Shown here: positions 53,749 through 64,000 of the stretch, piece after piece | How positions within the stretch are numbered: position 1 is the first letter of the stretch | Layout of the letters: every line of letters begins with the position of its first letter | From: Magicicada septendecula | Taxonomy: Eukaryota > Arthropoda > Insecta > Hemiptera > Cicadidae | DNA length: 64,000 bases | Reading direction: 5' to 3' | NCBI GenBank assembly: GCA_034769895.1 | Contig: CM068367.1 | Coordinates: forward strand, 315,083,986 to 315,147,985 | Position numbers and translations under genes: made by a program | Notes under the pieces: generated by a model | The model's input: only the letters and a program-made list of their open reading frames with translations | What the model was told of the DNA's origin: nothing | The model's database searches: none

Positions 53749-56472
53749 TGTTTTCTTAAAACAATTAAAATAAAGTTCAAAGGTGTATGACCAGCGCAGC
53801 TCAGGCGGTTTGAATAATTCAAATATTTCCGCCATCTAGGCCCACTGGAGCGCACAGCAGTTCGATGCGTGGGCTGTGTAAATCGTTAGTCGTCTGCTAA
53901 AACGTACATAAAGTATTGTGCACCTCCTAATGAAATTATAACACCGTGGTTACACTCAATACTTACACATTTTTTATTATTGATTGTTATTCATTTAATA
54001 CAAATTATTCTAATACAAATGCTCCGGTTGTTTATATGAGACAATTACAGGGTTTGACAAATCGATATTTGAATTGATAACCAGACGTTTAATAATGGCG
54101 TCTGTTGTAAATAGTACATCATTTATTAATGTTTGTTTGTCACAGGTTCTTGAGGTTACGTTAAAAGGATTACAAATGTTTAAAACAATAAAAATACACA
54201 CCCTTACATCAAGTAAACTTAACTAACATATTGTGTAGGTATAATTTGTTTAGCGCAGTGTAGTAAAAGTGTTTACAAGTTATGGATCATTAACAACAGT
54301 TTATATTGGTTAGTTTATAAATTGTCAGTGACTTAGTATTCTTTTTAATCTTTGAAAGTAATTAATTTCAGTTCAGTGAGATTTCGACCTTTAGTGAGAA
54401 ATAATTAACGTGAGTTTATTTATATATTTGGTAATTTAATAGGTACTTATCACTTCCGTAGTTATGGCGAATTCATACGATCTGTTATTCATGGGTTATA
54501 CTACAATCTTCTTTAATTTGCTTGGTTCAGGACATCAGTCATCTTTTCCAGTTTAATTGGTAGTAATTTATTTTCTTTTTTCGTTAATTTGGCCTCAACT
54601 TCAATAATATGGTTCCAGTCCTCGTCTTATGTCTTAGTATACACTTAGTAGTAACTTCTTCTGATATTTTCTATGTTTTAATTGACAATTTTGGTCACTC
54701 GAAAATTAGGGTCTATACCATTAAAGCGTCATGCATTCAGTAAAAAAATCTAACGGTATTTTTTCTTGTTACTCCACAGTTTCCATGGTAACGTAATTAT
54801 TCTCCCTGGTCGATCTCAAAATAAACACATTGTTATCAAACTTTGAATTTTTTGTTTAATTTGAATAAATATTTTATAATGGCTATATTTACTTGGGGAT
54901 AATTTCAATGGTTGTAATCTTTACATAGATGTTCCTATTTTCTTTCAAAGATTAGTTTGATATCTTACAAGATTGGTCTAAGCCATGTATTAATGTTTTA
55001 GTCCAAAATTGATAATACTATGTTAATACATAATTTACTTATTTCTAAGTTTTAATATAATTCTGCCATGTTCCCTTTCGTTACACATAATTATTATATT
55101 TTGCCTATTATTTCTTATAAAGGTATTGCTATTATTTTCTTTATAAATTCCTTACTTCCTTAAAACATACTAACATATTACTGTAAAACTATTTCTTCTG
55201 GTATTTATTGCCTTAAACATTAAGCCAATAACTTCTTTCTTTAAATTAACAAATGAACAAATTTGGTGAGTGTTATACCTACACCATCTCTTTTATAACA
55301 GTAATCACCCTGGTGATTTTTATACTGAGATAATATTTTTTCTGTTTTTTACATTCACAATTATTCTGTGTCTTTCAGTCTAATATACTTAACTTAATTG
55401 CTCATTTAATATGTGCTAATGTTTTGGGTTTGTCACACTTGTTTAACTCTTTTTTCTTAAGATTATATGCTGTTTATTTTATTACACTTATCACTTCACT
55501 GTTCATCTTTGTCACTCCCTACCTATCTCTAATTACCCTTATATTTCTCACGATCTCACTATTATTACAAAGTTTTTGTATCTAATGAGTTCATGTCTCT
55601 TTTGTTAACTTCAGACTGTCACATATCATTTTATAATATTCAAACAACATGGTATTGTAAATACATCTTTCAAATAAAACATAACTTTGTATACATTGTC
55701 ATTAAAGTGATAAAAATTGGTCTGAAATGTCATAATTAGTAATAATAACAACAATTTAATAATGTTAAAATATATTGTGTTAATTGAAACATACTACATC
55801 TGTAGCAACAGCAATAATATTAGCGAATAAATAAACTCTCCAAAACCTTATACTTTCAAACACATAATGCTGAAGTAACATACATACTGCTGAAATAATC
55901 CTAGTAAAAGTTCCAAAGTATATAGTAGGCTATACAATTTGTTCTCTGATTGAATCACGCACACATTTCTATTCCCTGTCTGTATGAGTGTAATTTTAAA
56001 CATAACAGCTGACACATCACCTATAGATAAGGATATACATACAATCATATCTACACTTGGTTTTTTATGTATAACAATTGCTGAGATACTGTCATTTACA
56101 AGTTACCACTAATAAAAATTTAAACATAAATTATTAATAATAATAAAAAATTATGTTCTTTTAAAACAATCTTATGAGTTAATTGTTATGGCCAGTAATT
56201 TTTTTTTCTTTTTTCTTCACTGTCTTCTTGTCTCGCTTTACTTTGGTTAATATCTGGCCAATCCCTGGGGTTGGGTCAATGTCAGTTGTCTGTCAGTCTA
56301 GTTCGTATTTTCTTGTTTTGTAACCACCTTTGGTTGAATTCTTCTTCCTTCACTATTGATTATATTTACTACTTTCATTCTCGTTATCATTTATCTATCA
56401 AAATATATTGTTTCTTGGCATTTTTTACATACTTATTTATATCAAATGTGATCAGGGTTTGGCAATGTTATA
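53749..56472 (-). repeat. 5' LTR of the array element, 2.7 kb
   Basis: Partner of 47828-50550. Abuts an (AT)n run at 56473. Confidence 0.85.
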
Positions 56473-56842
56473 ATATATATATATATATATAAACTGTTCC
56501 ATACTTATACACATATAACACATTACATTTGTATAGTGTTAGCGTTATGTAGTTATCTGACAGACTGCCAGCGATATAAAATTTTACAGTGATAAGTGTT
56601 TAGTGTAATGTGGTTGCTGTAGCTCATCTCACAGTTAATGTAAGTAAATAGTTATAGTAATGTATGACTTTACACACACCTATACACACTTACAAATAAT
56701 ATAATTGTAGTAAGACTATATTTTAATGTTGTAGGCATGATTATGGGAAGAATAAATCTCGAAACGTCGCAAAACTGAGTTTTCATAATTAATGACCGAA
56801 CCTCGAAATCATTAACAGTGTATATATATATATATATATACA
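56473..56842 (+). mobile_element. Probable Penelope-like 3' remnant between two (AT)n runs
   Basis: At 56736-56764 the sequence CATGATTATGGGA...TCTCGAAACGTCGC looks like a decayed CTGATGA-stem-GAAA 3' motif. It lies between (AT)n runs at 56473-56491 and 56821-56840. No coding sequence. Confidence 0.35.
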
Positions 56843-59665
56843 CAGTAGGACCCCGTTTATTCAGGGTTTACTTAACCGGAACCCGGGTTAACCGCAACGA
56901 TTTTCGTGTAAAAAAAATAAAAAACATCGTCTAAATCAGTTAATAGTACGAGAAAAGCCGCACAGTCTAGGGTCTTGGAGCAGCGGGTGGAAGGGCCGAC
57001 TGGACGGAGGCATTGTTACTAGGGTCAGTGACACGCCATGCCACTTTCACCATTCATTGTCTGCCAGCCTGTCTATCCACCCCTCGCCAGGCAGTGTCTT
57101 TACAGCTTTAGTTTGATGCGTTTCGCGGCAGTGTTGTTTTGAGTTTTGCAAATTAATTTTTATTTAGTGTCTTATTAGCGATTTATTGTTAGTGTTTTCA
57201 TGTTAGGCCTACTGTAGATAGAGTGTTTTAAAGTGTACATTAGTGTGTAAATAAACATTTTTAGTGTCTGTCACTGACAATTTCAAAAAGCGTTTAAGCT
57301 GTCGTTGTGTGTACAGTAATTTTTAGTCTGCAATGTCTGGGAAAAGGAAACGGAATGTTGTTGAAATAAAGGACAAGCTAGAAGCTATACGACAAGTGGA
57401 GAATGGTGCATTATTACGGTGTGTTGCAGCAAACTTTAATGTGGGAGTTTCAACAGTTGGGGATTGGATAAAAAACAAAGACAAACTTTTGAAACATTCT
57501 TCAAAAATTCCCAACCGTAAAACAATGAAAACTTCTGACTTTGAAAAGGTGAATGAAGCATTATTCTTGTGGTTTACGCAGCAGAGAGTAAAGGGCGTGC
57601 GTATTTCTGGCCCTGTACTCCAGGAAAAAGCCAGAATGCTAGCTGGAATGCTAGGAGAAGAAGGTGAAAACTTTTTGGCAAGCAAAGGATGGCTTGACAG
57701 GTTTAAAAATCGTTATGGTATTCGTCAGCTTAGTTTATGTGGGGAAAAAATGTCTGCTGACCAGGACGCTGTCGACGTCTTTAAAACGGAATTCGAAGAG
57801 ATGGTAGAAGGGTACACAATGGATCAGTTATTTAATGCCGACGAAACCGGGTTAAATTTTAAGATGCTACCAAAAAAGTATTTGGCTTGTGTTAGTGAGA
57901 TTTCGGCACCAGGACACAAAATGCAAAAGGAAAGGATTACAGTCCTTACAGCAGCGAACGCATCGGGTTCGTTTAGGCTCCCACTAATGTGTATCGGGAA
58001 GTCTCATAAGCTTTAAAAAACATCGCACCTAACGCCCTACCAGTTTACTACAAGGCACAAAAGAATGCATGGATGTCATCAGAACTTTTTGAATTGTGGT
58101 TTCATAAACAGTTTGTTCCAAAGGTCAAGAAATTTTTAAAAGACAATGATTTACCTATGAAAGCCATTTTGTTTGTCGACAATGCACCTACTCACCCTGG
58201 AACTTTGAAAGATGGTGAAATAAAAGTCGAATTATTGCCACCAAATGTCACAAGTTTAGTTCAACGTATGGACCAGGGAGTGATTGAAACATTTAAACGT
58301 CACTATCGAGGTGTTTTGCTACGACATATTTTGCATGAAAGTGCGAATAACAACTTGACACTAACGGAAGCTTTGAAACTAGTGACAATGAAGGACGTCG
58401 TGTATTGGTGTGCACAATCTTGGGAAAAAGTCAAATCAACAACTTTGAGAAAAGCTTGGAATAAAATTACAGATGGAATAACATCCATAGACGACTATGA
58501 AGAGGAAGATTTTGAAAACCTGTCAGCCTTAATAAAAAAAGTGCCAGGTTGTGAGGATATTGAAGAAGAAGAAGCATTACAATGGGTACAAGCAGACGAC
58601 ATTGAGCTTGAGCTGACCGAAGAAGAGATCGTCGAAATGATCCAGGAGCCAGAGCCTCGTGAAGCAGACGACACCGACAACGAACCTTCTGTCAGCCTAG
58701 TCAAAGCAGATGACGCATTCAAAGCATTTGAGGTAAGACATTGTTACTAAAATCGCGCATGGCCCAATTCATCTTAATGTTTAATGTAAAAGGCAGCAGT
58801 TACAGAGCACATGTTGTTTCAGGTTGCTCTTCAATTTGTGGAACAGTCACTTGACGCAACACCTGCTGACGTGCTGCTAATAAAACGGTGGAGGGACAAA
58901 GCTGCTCGAAAACGATGTAACGAAAAAACACAAAGAAAAATTCAGGACTTTTTCAAGAAATAAGTTGAAAAAAAATGTTTGAATTGTAGTACTGTACTGT
59001 ATATAAATTTAATACTGTACTGTATTTAGTTAGTAAACAACAATTTTTGTGAATGTAAATACTGTATAGGCTATTGATTTGTGGTAGTGTTACCGACACT
59101 GTCTTTCATGCGTTAGTGTGTGTATAGCACACCTGCCTAATTTTGAGAGCCCTTGACATTTTTTGTTTCCTAGTCAACTGTTTTCAAAACTGTCGAGTAC
59201 GTGATTATGGTTATCGTGATTGTTTAGTGTACTTAACTGCATATGGGTGCTTCACTGTGCTAAAAACAGCTTGACAAGTCCGTACATCCTGTCGATGAGA
59301 ACACGTGACAATCTTTCTACAGTGTATGTGAATTGTCGTTTCACAATGACAAACGTCCAAGACTATTACAAATTTCACTCTCGCACTCGTGTTTACTGAT
59401 TTAATGGCCAATAATATCGATTTGTTGGATGGCTAGAATTCGACCCGTTACAAGTGGGCGTGTTTCATGTTTTTGTGGTCGTAAGTGCGGCCGGTCGTAA
59501 GTCGATGACTACCTGTAGTTTCATTATTAAGAACAATTATTTCTTTGTACTGTAGTTTAATTCTACCCGGAATCCAATGTATATAAGGTAGCATTGGTTA
59601 ACCGGAAAAATTGATTATCCGGAACACCGCCGCCCCCTTTATTCCGGATAAATGAGGTTCTACTG
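56843..59665 (+). mobile_element. Tigger-type (pogo) DNA transposon, nearly complete
   Basis: The left end CAGTAGGACCCCGTTTATTC and right end (inverted) CAGTAGAACCTCATTTATCC form imperfect inverted repeats, with further GGTTAACCGGAA-like subterminal blocks. A TA follows the right end. The left flank is (TA)n followed by CA. It contains a transposase gene with one frameshift. Confidence 0.85.
57333..58963 (+). pseudogene. Tigger transposase, one frameshift, one 90-bp intron
   Basis: The first part, 57333-58013, begins MSGKRKRN and includes a psq/CENP-B helix-turn-helix (CVAANFNVGVSTVGDWIKNK), the CENP-B second DNA-binding domain (FLASKGWLDRFKNRYGI) and the first catalytic Asp (LFNADETGLNF). 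A frameshift lies near 58005-58012. The second part, from 58010, has ILFVDNAPTHP (second Asp) and LVQRMDQGVIETFKRHY (third Asp), with 30 residues between the last two (DD30D). A canonical intron, 58733-58822 (GAG|GTAAGA...TTTCAG|GTT), leads to a last exon, 58823-58963, ending KIQDFFKK. Apart from the frameshift the protein would be about 520 residues, normal for Tigger. Confidence 0.88.
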
Positions 59666-61258
59666 TATTATAACGATTCATATTAGCGTCCTATCTGAGT
59701 GTTATATGAAAGTGTTAAACTGTACGAATATAGCAGCGTAAGCAAGAGAGAGAGCGTACAATCGCAGCCATCTCACTCTAACCTCGTCACAGCGACGTCC
59801 GCTACTGGTACAAACATGAAATTTTACTCAATTCAAATTATCAGTTCAACCTGCAATAACTTCAGAACTAATAAATATAGGGCAATTCTAAAAACAGCAT
59901 TGTGTTCAGCAAGTAAAGCTTTATAAGTAGCCGCAGCAATCTTGGTTAATATAACTAACAATTAAAGAAGTTATACGGAAGACAAACGCCATAAGGAATA
60001 ACAAGAGAATTATACTACATAGGAATTAGGTGTTTTCACACACACACAGATAAAGACCTAAGCAACAATATTCTGTGGTCAGATTTTTGAAAACACATTT
60101 GCAAATACCTGTAATCAATCAATTTGCAAATACAGGAAGTACAATTTTGACTAGAAATTCTCTGCCGTTTCAAACCTGTCATGGGGTGTTTGCTCGACCT
60201 GTTCGAGATTGTCGAGACTGGAAAAATGTATGATTTATTTGTACAACCAATCAGAAGCCCGTATTTAAAACAGACGCCAACTCAAACCGAGGGGTAGCGT
60301 TACTCTTCGATCGAATCTTCAATGCGCTAGTCATGTATAAATTACGTGCAGAAATTTTAGAATCACGCAAAGCGGTATTTAAGTGCGAAATTCGAGAAGT
60401 AGTCCGCAGTGAAGATGAACTAGTACCGTTCAACAACTCTCGCTTTGTAAAACAACATTAATTAATTTAATTATTAATAAATTAATTAATAATCAGCCGT
60501 GAAGTGACCTGAGCAACAGAGTGCTACAGCATCTGTAATTGCCAGAGCATCTTTCTACAGGATTGATCAACATCTTTCCTTCTGTGCGAAACCATCGAAA
60601 GGAGGACCTCTACGGATTCCTGTCTTCGGTCGACGCATCAAACAGTAAGAAATAGATTCATTTATCAATGAAATAAGCACTAAACAAATAATAAAAAGCA
60701 ATAAACAATTTTAAAAAGACACTAAGAATCACACACTTTGTATTTAATGTGTAAGATTAGGCATAACCTAGTATAGGAGTGTAGAATGGAAAGTGAGGTG
60801 TAGTATTGGACGTACAAATTATTGTAGACCTGTTCTTTATCACTGGTTTGGGAGATATCAATCTCTTAATTAAACTGGATAAGAGCAAAAGGTCGTTTGA
60901 ACATCTTAATCTTTACTTTTCACACACACTCGTTAATTATAAGTGTTAGGGTAGAAATACGTCATACAATTAACATTTTCAAAAAGTTTAAAAATAAAAC
61001 GTTAATTAAACATAATCAAGCCAATTTTAAAATGTTATTTGTAACGATTCCCCTTGAATCCACAATCACTGAACGAATCCTGAGAAATTTGTGTCTCTAT
61101 GCTCTGAGCTAAGCTGGAACCGTGTCATTAGTATCTGGGATTTGTTCTGGCGCCCAGGTAAAGTAATCTCACAGGTAAGTAACGTTTTATCTATCATTCA
61201 AAATATTAGATAAGAGTGTTAGATAAAAGGTAGCGTTGTAATATATATATACATATAT
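59666..61258. other. Non-coding DNA with an LTR-like section
   Basis: From about 60177 (TGTCATGGGG) the sequence looks like an LTR promoter, with TATTTAAG at 60375. At 60457-60490 a perfect 13-bp AT-only inverted repeat with an 8-bp spacer occurs. No ends, primer site or ORF could be confirmed. Confidence 0.3.
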
Positions 61259-64000
61259 TGTCACGACACAAATAGCCAACCCCGTACCAGAGATAAAAAA
61301 ATTATTTATAATTGTAAAAAATACTTCTTATCAAATGAAATGATTGATTTTAAATAAAAATATAAGGAATATGACACGACAATACAACGACTATAACCCA
61401 ACCCAAGTGATTGAGACAAAAACACAAACATAAAGAAGGGAACCACGGAACATACTTAGTAAAATGTAAATATTTTAAAGTGATTGAGACAACAACCTAA
61501 ACATAAAGAAGGGAACCACAAATAAACAACGAGGATAAGAAAATAATAAACCTAAGCCACAAGGAAACAAGTTTATGGGTTTAAATGACCCCAAAATGTC
61601 CCAAGAAACGGATGAAAGGACCTAATATATTAAACGAACAAGGAAAATGAAGAAGGAGGGAGACGAGCAAAAGTGAAAACCAAGAATGGTTCACCAACAC
61701 AAGTAAAATAGCACTCAACAAGAACATTGAAACCAAAACAAGGGTTACCAGGAGGAAGGAGAGATAACGGTTACTACCCATTAAAAAGGCAACCAGAAAC
61801 CACAAATTAGAATTGTTATTAGTCAGTAAGTATTAGTTATTAAGTATTAATTGTCATTAGGATTAAGTCATGAAAGAGAAATAAGTATAGGGGTCACCCA
61901 CTATCAAACAAATGATATAAACAGTGATATAGTGTAATAGTGTAGGTGTAAGAACCCCAAAGTGAAGTGTGACACTAGTGAAATTGTAATTAACAATAAG
62001 TGATTTACAAGTGAAGGTAAGGTAAAAGTTGGAAATAAACAGTGCATAGATAACTGATAAATAAGTAGTATTAAGAGTGAATTATAGTATAAGGGATAGA
62101 AAAACACTAGAAGTGATAATGACTTTTTATTTAAAAAGATGTTCAATAGAGTTAAGTTAACTATAGCCAGTAGTAAGTAAAAAGGGAGGATTCCAGAATA
62201 GAATAAATTGAAGGTGTTACCATGGAGGGAATATAAAAATTGTTTAGAGATTGAGAAGTCAAAAAACTAACAAAGATACCTAATTTATAAAGGACTATTA
62301 TTAATTTAATAACAAGTGATGTTGTTTATCACAACACAGATAATATGTGTTATAAACTAAAAAATTAGCAAATAAGGATAAGTTAGGAGTGAGTGATGAT
62401 ATCTCTTAATCAAAACAATAACTCTAATAACTTATAAAAAATTGTGTTCATGTTATTGTTAGAAGAGGATATGGCTGAATGCAATGTGCAGTCCATAAAC
62501 CTAATGTTATATTTTTAAGATTGAAATAAGGAGAGCAATATTGAATAATAAACAAAACACCTACAGACTCAAAACACAACACAACTAATAAAAAATAACA
62601 AAGTAAGCCCAATAGGCTGAAACAAAATGTGATTTGAACGAAATAAGTAAATTATTATAATGGCTACTTAGGCCTAGAAAAAACATAACTGTCAGAACCA
62701 AACATACAAAGATTATAACAAATTGAATCAGAATTTAGAAAATCTGAGGTGAAGGAATCACCAAGGATAAATTGTAGATCATTTATAACACAAAATATTG
62801 TAATAGGCATTATTATATAAAAAGAAATGTAATTAACAAGCATTAACATAATTGTAAAAACTTAAAATTTGAAAATACCCAAGCTTGTGGGGTATCAAAA
62901 TAATCTATGAACGAGAATAAATACTATAGTGACAATATTTAATAACCAGGAAGGAAGATGGAGGAATAACAGTAATCAGAAGATATACGAAGGATTCGAA
63001 GTTTCGATAACAATACATCAACTCAAAATAAGCCTATTCGAAAAATACCGTTACTATGGAAACAGCGGTTGTTGACAGAAAAATACCGTTAGAAATTAGT
63101 AGAGAGAAAAAAAGAAGCGAAGCGTCACCAAGCCATACAGATGCAGAAGTTCGGAAGAAAGTTTTTTCAGTGTAAATCATGAAAATAATAGTATAAAGTT
63201 GCTGAAAACCGATCGTCAAAGAAGCAGATGACCACTACAACCAATATTACAAGACCCAAGACCTGAATAAACGGAAATTGTCCATAAATAGAACGTCCAA
63301 ACACAAGACGAAAGGACGCCACATTTTAATGAAGCCCAAAATCCAAGAAAACTGATTTTATGCTGCCAATTCCTATCTCGAACCAACTACCGAGGCCTAT
63401 ACACGTCGAATTGTTAAGTAATATCTAATTATTTATTTTCCACCAACCCTAATCACTTTAAATAATTTTGAAAGGTAAAATTACCACACTATAAAGATAG
63501 TATTTCTCTTTCATAGAGTATTTAAGCAAATTAAAACATAATGAAACATTGTTAACATAAAATAACCTAAGAATTGAACACGAACTTACAGAACACCTTT
63601 ACAACACTACACAACAGATTGTAACAGCACACTTTATATTTCTTGTACACTTAGATTAAGGTAATTTGTATTTTTATTGTAACCATTGTAGTTCTCTAAC
63701 TCATAGTCAAAAGAATCCACGGATTTTGAAACCAAAACATTGTAATACGCCTAACGTAAACAGACGCTAGGTTAAATGGTTTCTAAATTAATTCGCCGCC
63801 CTGAAAATAAGATCTCATGTAATCAAACGATAATTATTTTGTTGTAATTGTAAATGTTTCCAGTTATCACCATTAAAAAATATTCATTACAGGGAGTAAC
63901 AAGCGTTATCATTTCTTAGGGAGTGCTATATAATAATTACTTGTATTGAAGAGTAAATCGTAGCAGTAAGCTAGTTGCCCGTTATTCGTCAGAAGCGACG
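61259..64000 (+). mobile_element. LTR of the 2.9-kb-LTR family, plus orientation, running off the window
   Basis: Begins TGTCACGACACAAATAGCC after (AT)n. The order and many words of the first 700 bp follow the minus strand of the LTR at 8667-5774 (GTACCAG-GATAAAAA, ACTTC-TATCAAAT, CCCAACCCAAGTGATTG, GTAATAGTGTAGGTGTAA-ACCCCAAA). Given the family length, its far end should be at or just beyond 64000. ORFs inside are not credible. Confidence 0.68.

Larger units (their letters stand above)
47627..56472 (-). mobile_element. Tandem LTR-internal-LTR-leader array of a polymerase-less retrotransposon
   Basis: The 2.92-kb unit 47627-50550 repeats at 53549-56472 (LTR plus primer site plus about 200 bp of leader). 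Between them lie 3.0 kb of internal DNA with a Gag-like ORF and an integrase tail. I noted about a dozen differences between the two units, about 99.5% identity. The layout is that of two head-to-tail elements sharing the middle LTR, the left one broken off by the Penelope element. Confidence 0.85.

Noticed and set aside
53289-53835. Minus-strand ORFs across leader, primer site and LTR border
   Set aside because: One crosses the LTR end and primer site; no counterpart in the related element at 5.4-5.8 kb.

Overview
The window is nuclear DNA of an animal, most likely an insect. It is AT-rich, has GT-AG introns, and carries three conserved animal genes in a dense mass of transposable elements. 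The species cannot be named from the sequence. Ordinary genes occupy only about 21-34 kb: (1) mitochondrial ribosomal protein L11 on the minus strand, three exons spread over 9 kb (30258 down to 21246); (2) divergently from it, the first exon of a HAD phosphatase resembling N-acylneuraminate-9-phosphatase (30727-30834), whose remaining exons were not found; (3) an intronless neurochondrin gene (31370-33601) on the same strand, which would lie inside the phosphatase gene if that gene resumes downstream.

Everything else is mobile DNA and its debris. 0-9.7 kb: an inverted pair of a diverged repeat, tandem repeats, and a one-LTR retrotransposon (Gag-like ORF, tRNA-primer site, 2.9-kb LTR). 9.9-15.4 kb: a young LTR element, minus strand, with two 1592-bp LTRs, a short Gag, an in-frame stop, then a protease, and no polymerase. 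15.4-21 kb: mostly featureless, with a 183-bp tandem repeat. 21.5-29 kb (the large L11 intron): hAT remnants, a solo LTR, a SINE-like head, a broken Tigger transposase and a long GA tract. 34-41 kb: LTR-like DNA, Penelope 3' ends in inverted arrangement, and a deleted Tigger. 41-44.5 kb: a nearly intact DD82E (Sailor-type) element with perfect 45-bp inverted repeats but a lost first catalytic aspartate. 44.8-47.6 kb: a Penelope-like element (RT plus GIY-YIG endonuclease), frameshifted. 47.6-56.5 kb: LTR-internal-LTR-leader array of a polymerase-less element. 56.8-59.7 kb: a Tigger element whose transposase keeps a recognisable intron. 61.3 kb to the end: another LTR of the 2.7-2.9-kb family.

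The main theme is deletion-derivative LTR retrotransposons. They have unusually long LTRs and keep only Gag-like coiled-coil proteins, in one case joined to the tail of integrase. Their LTR pairs are almost identical, so they appear to have moved recently using enzymes supplied by other elements. A second theme is Penelope 3' ends carrying hammerhead-like cores at five places. No CRISPR array, complete tRNA gene or rRNA gene was seen.
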